A stretch of DNA of 19,699 bases from RGIG1752 sp045650425 (GTDB lineage: Bacteria > Bacillota_I > Bacilli_A > RF39 > UBA660), in the NCBI GenBank assembly GCA_045650425.1, contig JAZRRD010000088.1, positions 1 through 19,699 of the forward strand. The letters are read 5' to 3'. The position numbers and the translations under genes were made by a program. Within the stretch, counting starts at the first letter, position 1. The number at the start of each line of letters is the position of its first letter. Of the stretch, positions 7,988 through 15,957 are shown one piece after another. The notes beneath the pieces were generated by a model. It ran no database searches, was not told where the DNA came from, and worked only from the letters and a program-made list of their open reading frames with translations.

Positions 7988-9796
7988 TTATTTATTTCTT
8001 TTACCATATTGTTCTAATATACTAGAATACTTACCTTTTGGTGCTTCTTGTATATCAGTTATATTTAAGCTATTAGAAGTTTCTTTATGACTAGCAAAGT
8101 TTTCTCTTCTTTGTCTAGCTTTTCTACCTTCTAATGCAAATAGTTTTTCTTCAAAATCTTCTAATGATAAAGATTTATCAAATACTCTTTCTACTAGTGT
8201 TTCAACTTCTTCTTGACTAAAATCAAAACCTTTTAGTATTTCTTCAACTTTCTCTTGTAATTCTTGTGTAGCTTGTGCTTCTTCAATTTGAGCTTTGTAA
8301 TCTTTTAATTCATGATACTCTTTTGCTATCATGTTATAGAAAACTGCTTCTCTTACATCTTTTTCTTCCAATTCAAATCTTGAATTTACAGAAGATTCTT
8401 TAGCTCTCCATTCTCTTATATAAACAGATAAGTTATCTAAATCACAAACAACGTCATCATTTTCAATAGAATAGTTTGCTCCGTAGTATTCATCAAGTTC
8501 ATTATCATGTAAAATTACTATATTATTTTGTGGTATTAAATCTTGCACATAATATTTTTTACATTCAAAAACGTCACCGTAGAAACTAGTGTATTCAAAA
8601 GTAAAAGATGAAAGGTAGTTGTGTAAAGATTTGAATATATTATTTAAAGATAATGAGAACTCTTCTACAGATTCTTCTGCAAATTCTTCTTTTTCTTCTT
8701 CCTCTTCATCTTCACATTCACAAGGATTCTTTTTACAGTCTGGACATACTTCTTCGTCCTCTTCTTCTTTGTCCTCTTCTGCGAATTTTTCCTTTTCTTT
8801 TTTGTCCTTGCATTTAAACTCTTCTTCATCTTCTTCATCTTCACATTCACAAGGATTTTTCTTGCAGTCTGGACATACTTCCTCTTCTTCTTCCTCTTCG
8901 TCTTTTTCTGCAAATTCTTCTTCTACAACTTCTTCCTCTTCTGCGAACTCTTCAACAGATTCCTCTACAGCTTCTTCTTCTGCAAATTCTTCTTTTTCTT
9001 CTTCTTTATCACATTCGCAAGGGTTCTTTTTGCAGTCTGGACATACATCTTCTTCTTTATCTTCTTCTTTGAACTCAACTTGTATATCTTTTATTTGTTC
9101 TTCTGACACTTCGCTAACACTCTCCTTTCCTTTAAGATAGTTATTTAATTTAACAACTTTTTCAGAGAATAAAGCATACTCGCCTTGTTCCTCTGTATCC
9201 GTTGAAAAATCCAAAGTTAATTCACAGTTAGACCCCATTGCCCCTGGTGTGCTACTACCTAAAACGGTTACACCCAAGAACTCGAATTTATTTATATGAC
9301 ACTTATTTTTTCTGTCATAGTTACACGATTTTACAAGTATTTCCATAGACACTTCTTTATCCCTATCTTCTAACAAAATATCATATGCGTCATTAGAATA
9401 ACTTTTCCATATGTAACCATAGCAACCTAAGTAAATTTCTCCGTCAATTTCTTCTTTAAAAAATTCATTGCTTTCAGGGATTACACCAATAGGCACTTCT
9501 TTATAATATTGTCTTAACTTTATATTACCATCTTCATCTTCATATACATCATAATCAATTTCATGACCCTTAAAATCTCTGCTACCGTAACTAGTAGTTT
9601 CAACAAATCCTAATATTGGAATGTTAGCCAATGTATTCAAAGAACAATCTATACTTTCTTCCGAAAATACTGAACCGTTAAAGTTTTCTCCTGTGTGCAT
9701 TATCATAATTTTAACTTTATGGAAATTAGTATTTTCTAATTCTACTACTTCTTCTTTTTTATACATTTGTATTGGAAGTGCAAATTTGTTATTCAT
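7988..9796 (-). CDS. prohead protease fused to scaffold, with three Cys4 knuckles
   Basis: This 602-aa protein has a GAGGTG site 5-6 nt before its ATG. Residues about 20-200 form an S78-like prohead protease: candidate His78 (KGHE), Ser150 (EVSMEI) and Glu172 (FEFLGVTVLG), followed by 'SSTPGAMGSN'. Residues about 240-375 are an acidic, Glu-rich linker holding three identical VCPDCKKNPCEC motifs at 251-262, 307-318 and 350-361. Residues about 385-475 contain a small beta domain (NIVILHDNELDEYYGANYSI). The C-terminal ~130 residues are helical, charged and coiled-coil-like, as in scaffolds, ending in a basic stretch. The protein should guide capsid assembly, cleave itself and be removed. The catalytic residues are assigned by pattern only. 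Confidence 0.75.
   Translation of the reverse strand: MNNKFALPIQMYKKEEVVELENTNFHKVKIMIMHTGENFNGSVFSEESIDCSLNTLANIPILGFVETTSYGSRDFKGHEIDYDVYEDEDGNIKLRQYYKEVPIGVIPESNEFFKEEIDGEIYLGCYGYIWKSYSNDAYDILLEDRDKEVSMEILVKSCNYDRKNKCHINKFEFLGVTVLGSSTPGAMGSNCELTLDFSTDTEEQGEYALFSEKVVKLNNYLKGKESVSEVSEEQIKDIQVEFKEEDKEEDVCPDCKKNPCECDKEEEKEEFAEEEAVEESVEEFAEEEEVVEEEFAEKDEEEEEEEVCPDCKKNPCECEDEEDEEEFKCKDKKEKEKFAEEDKEEEDEEVCPDCKKNPCECEDEEEEEKEEFAEESVEEFSLSLNNIFKSLHNYLSSFTFEYTSFYGDVFECKKYYVQDLIPQNNIVILHDNELDEYYGANYSIENDDVVCDLDNLSVYIREWRAKESSVNSRFELEEKDVREAVFYNMIAKEYHELKDYKAQIEEAQATQELQEKVEEILKGFDFSQEEVETLVERVFDKSLSLEDFEEKLFALEGRKARQRRENFASHKETSNSLNITDIQEAPKGKYSSILEQYGKRNK
8714..9046 (-). repeat. three 36-bp repeats encoding VCPDCKKNPCEC
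   Basis: Copies lie at 8714-8749, 8843-8878 and 9011-9046 (starts 129 and 168 bp apart, both multiples of three). They differ from each other at only 3 or 4 positions, all synonymous third-codon changes, so the 12-residue peptide is identical in all three. Each peptide has four Cys in a CxxC-x4-CxC pattern able to bind one metal ion. Confidence 0.9.
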
Positions 9797-9814
9797 GGTT
9801 TCACCTCACTTTCA

Positions 9815-10003
9815 TTAGAAGGTCATTGTATTATCAAAGAAAATTTTCATATTTTCTTCTTGAGAGAACATTTGGAAACATGATACATTATTTATCTTAA
9901 ATATGTATACAGTTTTATTTTTTATCTCTCTTACTTTAATTAAGACTTGACCATTGTTTAAAAGTTTGTCTTTGATTTGTTCATCATAGGTATAAACCAC
10001 CAT
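9815..10003 (-). CDS. small conserved protein between portal and protease, function unknown
   Basis: This 62-aa protein starts MVVYTYDEQIKDKLLNNGQV and is preceded by a strong AGGAGGG site 6 nt before the ATG. It contains alternating strands (QVLIKVREIKNKTVYIFKI) and a C-terminal helix, and lacks membrane segments and metal motifs. The strong ribosome site, tight spacing of 18 bp to the protease start and position inside the head operon argue that it is real. It may be a small head morphogenesis factor. I do not recognise the family. Confidence 0.6.
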   Translation of the reverse strand: MVVYTYDEQIKDKLLNNGQVLIKVREIKNKTVYIFKINNVSCFQMFSQEENMKIFFDNTMTF

Positions 10004-10081
10004 ATTTCTCCCTCCTAACTCGGAAAAACAATAAATCCTCTGACATTAAATTAATAGGACACATTTTTTTATTTTTTTACA

Positions 10082-11620
10082 TTATTGATTAGTAGAATCT
10101 TTATTTTCACCTACATTTTTTGAAGTATCTGTATTTTCACTATTTTTTGGTCTACCTTTTTCTTCATCTTCTTTTATTGTATCAACAGCTTTCTTTTCTT
10201 CTGAATTACCTTCTTCTGCACTTTGAGTATATGCAGTAGCTAATGGTACAAATAATTCATCTATTCCGTTAGTTGTTTCAAATTCAAGTATAGCTATACC
10301 TTCTAATGGTGAATAATGTTGAGTTGCTAAGAATTTTAATCTTGACAATCCAACAGTACAACCAGACTGAGCTTCTGTTATCATTGTACTTTCATTGTAT
10401 TTTGTATTTCTTACAAATCTAACAGCCCATAGTGGATTTTTCTTTTTACATTTAATCATATACTTACAATAGTTTTCAAATAGATTGTTTAATGTATCAC
10501 AATAAACTTCATCTGCTAATATACCACTTATGATTGCTTGGTTATTACTACTGTTACCATTAAATAACTCACTATTAACCCCTGCATTGTTATATACAAG
10601 TTCTGTTAAAGTTTGTCTACTTGAAGTTGTTACACTACCACTTCTTTGAAGAGTATGAGTAGTTACTTCTAGTGGATTTGTATTTATAGCAACACCAGCC
10701 GGTAAATTAGCTTTTGCTTGTAAGTGCATTTTTCTTAAATCTCCCTCTGGTACTATAGGTTCACCTTCATCATCTAAAGCATATTTCATATGTATTAATT
10801 TTAAGTTATTTATTCTATTTTCAGCTATTTCTTCTGCTTCTTCATCAATTAATCTTATTAAAGAAGGGAATATATAACTTAATGGTGGAATACTTTTAGT
10901 TGATGTTTGACTGTTTAAACTTAAACATATAGCATTTGGGTCATCAACCATTACATATGTGTTATCAACGTATAATTCTTCATCTAAAGACCCAGAAGCG
11001 TGTTTTTCATACAGTTCTTGTAAAGCTACTGGCATCATCAGCCTAAATTGTTCATTACTTAGTTTAGATATATTAATAGCATATTTATATAATCCATCAT
11101 TTATAACTTTACATATCTTACATATATCTGATGGTATTTCTTTAAATAAAGTTCCGTTATTATCTTCTATTGTATATAAGAATATTTCACCTTGTATTAA
11201 TAAGTTAGTACCTATATTTCTAAAGTTAGCTTTATAAGAATATTTTTCAAATATTTTAGCAATATCCATATATTCTTTTAAGATTTTTTCAGTAGCAGTT
11301 TTTTTCTTACCGTCTTTAACAAATTTTTGTGCTACTGTTGGATATAAGTATAAATCATATCTATTCATACCTGCAAAGTTATTGATTAGTCTATTATATA
11401 TACCACTATTATAATATAACCACCAACTTACTTCTTGTATTTGTTGTGCATTATAATATGGACTTTCAAGTAATTCAATTATTCTCTCTGCTGTATATTT
11501 AGATACTCTTGCAGTATACGTTTGTGCATTAGAAGTTATTGATGTTTCTGCAAAATATCTTTTTTGTTGTGAGAATTTTTCTTCTTCTTTCTTTTCTATT
11601 GGTCTGAACTCGTCACTCAT
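10082..11620 (-). CDS. portal protein
   Basis: This 512-aa protein starts at an ATG with AAAGGAGA upstream. Portal-like features are a helical N-terminal clip/wing region with 'WWLYYNSGIYNRLINNFAGM', the central 'LLIQGEIFLYTIEDNNGTLFKEIP' strands (the 'G.a..y.....g' pattern typical of portals), the 'PPLSYIFPSLIRLIDEEAEEIAEN' stem helix, and an 'AGVNSELFNGNSSNNQAI' segment. The last ~45 residues are acidic and disordered (EEKKAVDTIKEDEEKGRPKN), usual at portal C-termini. It directly follows the terminase large subunit gene (20-bp gap) and precedes the protease, the canonical order. It forms the dodecameric DNA entry ring. Length is normal for portals. Confidence 0.8.
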   Translation of the reverse strand: MSDEFRPIEKKEEEKFSQQKRYFAETSITSNAQTYTARVSKYTAERIIELLESPYYNAQQIQEVSWWLYYNSGIYNRLINNFAGMNRYDLYLYPTVAQKFVKDGKKKTATEKILKEYMDIAKIFEKYSYKANFRNIGTNLLIQGEIFLYTIEDNNGTLFKEIPSDICKICKVINDGLYKYAINISKLSNEQFRLMMPVALQELYEKHASGSLDEELYVDNTYVMVDDPNAICLSLNSQTSTKSIPPLSYIFPSLIRLIDEEAEEIAENRINNLKLIHMKYALDDEGEPIVPEGDLRKMHLQAKANLPAGVAINTNPLEVTTHTLQRSGSVTTSSRQTLTELVYNNAGVNSELFNGNSSNNQAIISGILADEVYCDTLNNLFENYCKYMIKCKKKNPLWAVRFVRNTKYNESTMITEAQSGCTVGLSRLKFLATQHYSPLEGIAILEFETTNGIDELFVPLATAYTQSAEEGNSEEKKAVDTIKEDEEKGRPKNSENTDTSKNVGENKDSTNQ

Positions 11621-11640
11621 ATTTTTCTCCTTTCATTATG

Positions 11641-13449
11641 TTACCATAAATTAATAAACCCTTCTTTTTTCTTTTTCTTTAATCTCTTTTCTTGTTGTCT
11701 AATAAAATAATTACCGTATGCCAAGCTAGAATATCTATCCTTTCGGTTACCAGTAGTTTCATACACTTTAATATAAGAATCTCTTACTTCATATTCTAAT
11801 GAAATGATTTCATCTTGCATTAAAGATATATTTATATAAGGCATAAGTTTTCTTGCTTGTTCTTGTGGATTCATTGTCATATATCCATCTATAAAATCTT
11901 CTGCTTCTAATTGAGATTTTAACATTTTAATAGTTTTATTATGGAAAGCAGTCTTTAATGTTGTTGCTATCTCATGGTTGAATTTAACACTAGCATAAAC
12001 ACAATAGATACATTTCTGTGCTTCTGCATAACCACATCTATCAATATACTTATCTTCATTCATTGCTCTTAAAGGAGGATACTGTGTACCTCTTTCTGTA
12101 TTATCGGTGTATTCACCTAACTCGTCTAATACAGTTAATCCCAAACCAGCAACGTCAAGTACGATATAATCACATTGACCGTCATAATACAATTCTTTTA
12201 TTCTATTAGCCAAGAATCTCGCTTTAGCACCTTCTATAGCTTCTTGATAGAGAACTTGTATCTCATAGCTTTCATTTTTAGGAATTGCTCTCATATATGT
12301 AAATACGGCATTATCATTGTCTTTTCCGTTTTTGCTATCCATTAAGGCGATATCGCAAGATAGTATCCGTAATTCTTTATCACTTATTCTCTTCATTGAC
12401 CAAGGCTTTTTATCATTTGCCTTATTCTTATGCTCTATATACTCTTCTATGGTCGGAGGAAACCATGCGTAGCTTAATGTTCTCAATGGTAATATATCTG
12501 ATGACTTAAAGTAAGCATTATCATTCTGCTTATAGAATATAGCTTCAAATTCCATTGTGAACGATATATCAGACATATTTTCATCACTTCTAATGTCATT
12601 AACCCTTTTCTTAGTTAATATTCCATGATAAGCTGATAATTGATAAGGTAGATTACAAGTAAAGTAATCGTCACCTTCTAACATTCTTTTAACATGAGCT
12701 TGATATAATCCATAACTCCAATGTGAACTGTACCAAGCTGATGATAGATATATCTCACTATTTTCCTCTGCTGGATAATTTGCATATTTTCCATCTTTTC
12801 TATTTTTGAATTTAGGTATGCGTACACAGTTTAAGAAAGGTTTCAATATTGAGTTAAGTGTTTCAAATTCACCTTGTATCATACGATACTCGTCTACAAC
12901 CAATGTATGGCAACGTAGACCCCTTGTATTGTCGGAAGCATTTATTGCACTTATGGTACTACCATTTCTAAACTTAACAACTGTTTCATTAGTACCCACT
13001 TTTATATCCACTATCTCTTTACGAAGATTTGGGGACATATTCATTAACTCTTTACTTATCTTTTCTCTTATCAAAGCCCTCGATTGCTCCTTGGTCGAAC
13101 AAGAAACGATAATTAATGAACCTGGGTATAGGATTGCTTTACAACATAAAAAAATTGCTGTTGTGAACGATTTAGATAGCCCTCTGGCACAGATGAAACA
13201 GCAACTATACATAATGTTCATCATATACAACATAATTATCTGGAAGGGATATAAATTCAATCTCAGATAGTCTATTGCGAATCTGTGCATATTTAATCTG
13301 TAAAAGCTAGTCCATATCTTTACTCCTTCATTAAGATTATCTCTTTTTCTTTGAGATAAATTACTTCTTTTCTTATGTGGGCTTTTCATCCATTCATCGC
13401 TTAAAACTTCTTCTTCGTCATAATGTATTCTTTTATCTTCATTCTTCAT
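11641..13449 (-). CDS. terL: terminase large subunit
   Basis: This protein is 602 aa from the ATG at 13449 (MKNEDKRIHYDEEE), which has GGAGAG 8 nt upstream; an ATG 11 codons further up lacks a ribosome site. The ATPase domain shows a Walker A variant ARGLSKSF (about residues 88-95), Walker B 'TLVVDE' (about 182-187) and the 'CST' coupling motif after a strand. The C-terminal RNase H-like nuclease has Asp at 'LSCDIAL' (about 366), Asp at 'YIVLDVAGLG' (about 432) and a late 'KDRYSSLAYG'. These are the expected catalytic acids. The protein packages DNA through the portal and cuts concatemers. It overlaps the upstream gene by 11 bp, indicating coupled translation. Confidence 0.92.
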   Translation of the reverse strand: MKNEDKRIHYDEEEVLSDEWMKSPHKKRSNLSQRKRDNLNEGVKIWTSFYRLNMHRFAIDYLRLNLYPFQIIMLYMMNIMYSCCFICARGLSKSFTTAIFLCCKAILYPGSLIIVSCSTKEQSRALIREKISKELMNMSPNLRKEIVDIKVGTNETVVKFRNGSTISAINASDNTRGLRCHTLVVDEYRMIQGEFETLNSILKPFLNCVRIPKFKNRKDGKYANYPAEENSEIYLSSAWYSSHWSYGLYQAHVKRMLEGDDYFTCNLPYQLSAYHGILTKKRVNDIRSDENMSDISFTMEFEAIFYKQNDNAYFKSSDILPLRTLSYAWFPPTIEEYIEHKNKANDKKPWSMKRISDKELRILSCDIALMDSKNGKDNDNAVFTYMRAIPKNESYEIQVLYQEAIEGAKARFLANRIKELYYDGQCDYIVLDVAGLGLTVLDELGEYTDNTERGTQYPPLRAMNEDKYIDRCGYAEAQKCIYCVYASVKFNHEIATTLKTAFHNKTIKMLKSQLEAEDFIDGYMTMNPQEQARKLMPYINISLMQDEIISLEYEVRDSYIKVYETTGNRKDRYSSLAYGNYFIRQQEKRLKKKKKEGFINLW

Positions 13450-14434
13450 CTGTTTCACTCTCCACATCAACAATGTTGTCATAATTTTGTTGATTTTCTA
13501 CTTCTTCATATATCTTATTGATATCTTGATAATCTTCTATGTCATCATCAACATATTTATTCATAGCTAAACCATGTTCTCTTGCAAAAGGCTGAGTGAA
13601 GAATCTACCTATATACTTTCTTATTCTGTCAATATCTTTGAAGAATGGTAAAGGCATATCACAAGGCTCATAGTTCTCTATTTTATCAATGAATTTACCC
13701 ATACATGCTTCTTCATCATCTGAACCGTCTATTTGTGATAATTTCATTTTGCAGTCTGCTTGTAACTTAGAAATAACTTCTTGATAGTTTTTCTGTGCTG
13801 TTGGATTTCCTCTTTCTTTTCTTAAACCTAAATAATTCATACATATCTCTTGATATGTCCACAATGAACTTGGGTTTGAATCATCATATGCTTGTAACAT
13901 AGTATTATATCTGTCCTCTAAAAACATATAGTCCTCTTGGTCTAAATCTTTTCCCCATCTAGCTATTATCTCTGGCGTAATAATTTTTTTACTTTCTTTC
14001 TTTATCTCTTCTTTTACTTTTTCTGTATTGATATACATTAAATTTTCTAAATCAGCACTACTTAATCCAAAGATATTAATAAATTGTATATCATTTTCAA
14101 AAGTTTTGTTTCTGTACTGAACTAATCCCATTTTGCTTAAATATGAAACTCCTACGTTTGATTTTGAACTACTACTTTTCAATATAGTTTTTTCTGCTAA
14201 ATCTTTGTTATAACAAACATCTAATATCATACAAAAACGATATAGAGCAAGTTTTTCATCTTGATATTGCAAAAGTATCCTATCGTATAGTTCACCACAA
14301 CAAGTTTTACACATTGCTAATCGGTTTGTTTTTCTGTTTTGAAAAGTATAAGATGGTGCAAAATTACTTTCTTCTTGTTCTTTGCCACAGCTTATACAAG
14401 TTATTTTATTTACTGTTTTCTTAGCTTTTGCCAT
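13439..14434 (-). CDS. zinc-ribbon protein in the small-terminase position
   Basis: This 331-aa protein has AAAGGAG 7 nt before its ATG. The N-terminus holds a zinc ribbon: Cys13-x2-Cys16 and Cys42-x2-Cys45, preceded by a basic segment (MAKAKKTVNK). The middle is helical, including 'DLDQEDYMFLEDRYNTMLQAYD' and 'LWTYQEICMNYLGLRKERGN'. The C-terminus is acidic (VDVESETDEE). It overlaps terL and starts the packaging operon, so the simplest inference is a DNA-recognition subunit replacing a classical HTH small terminase. No HTH of the usual TerS type is visible and the protein is longer than most TerS. It also lacks an HNH motif. It is the first gene after the attenuator-like leader. Confidence 0.55.
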   Translation of the reverse strand: MAKAKKTVNKITCISCGKEQEESNFAPSYTFQNRKTNRLAMCKTCCGELYDRILLQYQDEKLALYRFCMILDVCYNKDLAEKTILKSSSSKSNVGVSYLSKMGLVQYRNKTFENDIQFINIFGLSSADLENLMYINTEKVKEEIKKESKKIITPEIIARWGKDLDQEDYMFLEDRYNTMLQAYDDSNPSSLWTYQEICMNYLGLRKERGNPTAQKNYQEVISKLQADCKMKLSQIDGSDDEEACMGKFIDKIENYEPCDMPLPFFKDIDRIRKYIGRFFTQPFAREHGLAMNKYVDDDIEDYQDINKIYEEVENQQNYDNIVDVESETDEE

Positions 14435-14455
14435 AGTAACTCCTTTCGTTTTAAT

Positions 14456-14497
14456 AAAAAAAATAAGGAGTGCTACATATGAAAGGTAGCACTCCTT
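14456..14497 (-). terminator. strong intrinsic terminator directly before the packaging operon
   Basis: A 12-bp perfect stem (14465-14476 with 14486-14497) with a 9-nt loop is followed on the minus strand by AUUUUUUUU. The A-run on the plus strand is 14456-14463. Only about 21 nt separate it from the first start codon at 14434, and these hold just the ribosome site. There is no space for a promoter after it, so the packaging genes depend on read-through. Confidence 0.9.
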
Positions 14498-14662
14498 CGG
14501 AGAGATATTAGTTAGTAAACATAGATTATTAAGTTTACAAAAGAAGGAGATTAAAATTTAATCTATCCTTATAGATAGATTACTAAAGCCAACAACAGAA
14601 GTTATTGGCTCGGATAAAATATCTATAAATACCTTCACATAAAAGTAATAAGACTAATATTG
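14456..14662 (-). ncRNA. candidate structured leader RNA / attenuator of the packaging operon
   Basis: About 205 nt of non-coding DNA would be transcribed from near 14662 to the terminator. Minus-strand helices are a 9-bp hairpin (14588-14596/14601-14609, one G-U), a 9-bp hairpin (14559-14567/14574-14582), a 6-bp hairpin (14515-14520/14533-14538) and the 12-bp terminator. A GAAGG/CCTTC pairing (14632-14636/14543-14547) would enclose the first two. The strand CTCCTTC (14543-14549) can pair instead with GAAGGAG (14492-14498), which contains the 5' end of the terminator stem, giving a possible antiterminator. No tRNA, T-box or riboswitch class is recognised. Structure is by eye, without energy calculation. 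It could also be a stand-alone small RNA. Confidence 0.5.
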
Positions 14663-15904
14663 TTATTTTTTATAATTATTTAAGTTTATTGGACAAATAT
14701 CTTCAATTCCATCATCAGAAATTGTCATAAATAATTGTGTAGGCTTATTATATAATCTATTGTTTTTAGCATATTCTTCTCCACCAAAAGAACCGTTGCA
14801 AATAACTTCTGTATGATTGTGTGATTCTATTTGGAATTTATGGAAGTGTCCAGTAAATATATAATCATATACAACTTTATCCATTTCAATTAATCTATTT
14901 ATACTATTTCTTCTATCCATATTTCCATGAACTACACCTATCTTATATCCTCTTATATATAATGATAATAATGTTGTATCTCTCGCTTCTATAAAGCTGA
15001 CATTTTCATTATTTTGTAATCTTAATCTCACCATTTCTCTTACAAATACCACAAAATTCTCTTCTTCAACATGTTCTCCTTTTTCTGGTGTAACTCTGTC
15101 ATGGTTTCCTGCTAATATACCAACTTCAACATTAGCCACTTTAGAAACCTTATTAATAGCTTCTGCAATCAATTCTGCTGAATATAATACTTGTTCTGCT
15201 ATATTTAATCTATTGCTTAATCTTGTTGTTGTATGTATAATTCCACTTAGCACATCTCCTGCTACAAAGAAATATACCTTGTTAATATTATCTCTTTGTA
15301 TATTCATTATACACTTATCTATATAGTAGTTCAGCTTATCTTTGCAAATTTCCGGATTATATCTGTCTAACATATTTTCTGTATTAACACCTATATGTAA
15401 ATCACTAAGTAATATTATTCCGTCTTTATCTACGTTACTATTTACTATCTCTTCACCAATTAATGGCTTACTTTCATTTAATTCTACTATATAACTCTCC
15501 ATACACTCTACTAAATGCTCAGTTCTAGCTATTGTTCTTTTTATTGCATTTAAGTCGTTTCTTTGGTCTTTAAGTTTTATCTTCTCCAATTCTAATTGTC
15601 TAACTTTGCTTTCTATTTCTTTTAATCTCTTATCTTCTATTTCTTTGTTTACTTCTTTTCTAGTTTCTTTTAATATTTTATAATGTTCTTCTCTAAATTC
15701 ATCTAACTTCTTTTCATAATAATCTGTTGCGTCTTTAACTCCATAAGCCTTTTTTCTCCAATGTGTTCCACTCTCTCCTACATCACATATCTCTGCCAAT
15801 TCGTCCCATTCTAAGTCTATCTCTCTATTCAATTTCATTAAAGCTATTCTTTGATAGTATTCAAATTCAGTCTCATTTTCTCTTCTTATTAATCTATCAT
15901 CCAT
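14663..15904 (-). CDS. calcineurin-like metallophosphoesterase with N-terminal HTH-like segment
   Basis: This 413-aa protein has AAGGAGAG upstream of its ATG. Residues about 12-55 (EFEYYQRIALMKLNREIDLE...GTHWRKK) look like a helix-turn-helix-type element. Residues 60-130 form a long charged coiled coil. Residues 162-400 are the phosphoesterase core with all metal-binding motifs: DLH (168-170), AGD (215-217), GNHD (266-269), VVHGN (His326) and GHFH (352-355). Such proteins are dimetal phosphodiesterases, often nucleases related to SbcD/Mre11. In phages of Firmicutes, this combination occurs near the packaging genes. It may process DNA during replication or packaging. It ends where the candidate leader RNA begins. 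The catalytic family is secure; the substrate is unknown. Confidence 0.85.
   Translation of the reverse strand: MDDRLIRRENETEFEYYQRIALMKLNREIDLEWDELAEICDVGESGTHWRKKAYGVKDATDYYEKKLDEFREEHYKILKETRKEVNKEIEDKRLKEIESKVRQLELEKIKLKDQRNDLNAIKRTIARTEHLVECMESYIVELNESKPLIGEEIVNSNVDKDGIILLSDLHIGVNTENMLDRYNPEICKDKLNYYIDKCIMNIQRDNINKVYFFVAGDVLSGIIHTTTRLSNRLNIAEQVLYSAELIAEAINKVSKVANVEVGILAGNHDRVTPEKGEHVEEENFVVFVREMVRLRLQNNENVSFIEARDTTLLSLYIRGYKIGVVHGNMDRRNSINRLIEMDKVVYDYIFTGHFHKFQIESHNHTEVICNGSFGGEEYAKNNRLYNKPTQLFMTISDDGIEDICPINLNNYKK
14669..14696 (-). promoter_or_regulatory. possible sigma-A-type promoter for the leader RNA
   Basis: On the minus strand TTGTCC (14691-14696; 4 of 6 to consensus) is followed after 16 bp by TATAAA (14669-14674; 5 of 6). 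A start near 14662 would coincide with the end of the metallophosphatase gene and the start of the non-coding interval. In DNA this AT-rich such matches arise by chance. Confidence 0.35.
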
Positions 15905-15930
15905 AATAATAATCTCTCCTTAATTAATAT

Positions 15931-15957
15931 AAAGCAAAACTCTCCGTATTTTGCTTT
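15931..15957 (-). terminator. weak hairpin after the 84-aa gene
   Basis: A 9-bp perfect stem (15931-15939 with 15949-15957) with a 9-nt loop starts at the stop codon. The following minus-strand bases (ATATTAATTAAGG) are not a clear U-tract, and the metallophosphatase ribosome site follows within 20 nt. It is likely a partial attenuator or an mRNA stabiliser. Confidence 0.45.

Noticed and set aside
8665..8913. A minus-strand Lys-rich ORF of 82 aa within the protease-scaffold gene.
   Set aside because: It is the +1 frame of the same Glu-rich repeats and would exist in any such sequence; no start signal supports it.
8619..9140. A plus-strand ORF of 173 aa made mostly of Ser.
   Set aside because: It is the complement of the Glu-rich acidic linker of the protease-scaffold gene (GAA/GAG read as TTC/CTC-shifted Ser codons); it has no ribosome site or recognisable domain.
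13450..13482. Longer terminase start beginning MTTLLMWRVKQ.
   Set aside because: No ribosome site precedes that ATG, while the ATG at 13449 has GGAGAG 8 nt upstream.
14463..14510. A 10-codon plus-strand mini-ORF with AAGGAG and ATG in the terminator hairpin.
   Set aside because: The apparent ribosome site is simply the stem of the minus-strand terminator; a plus-strand gene here would be isolated.
14543..14636. A tRNA or tRNA-like cloverleaf in the leader region.
   Set aside because: The closing stem is only 5 bp, there is no 7-nt anticodon loop, and the T-loop sequence is missing; a leader RNA fits better.
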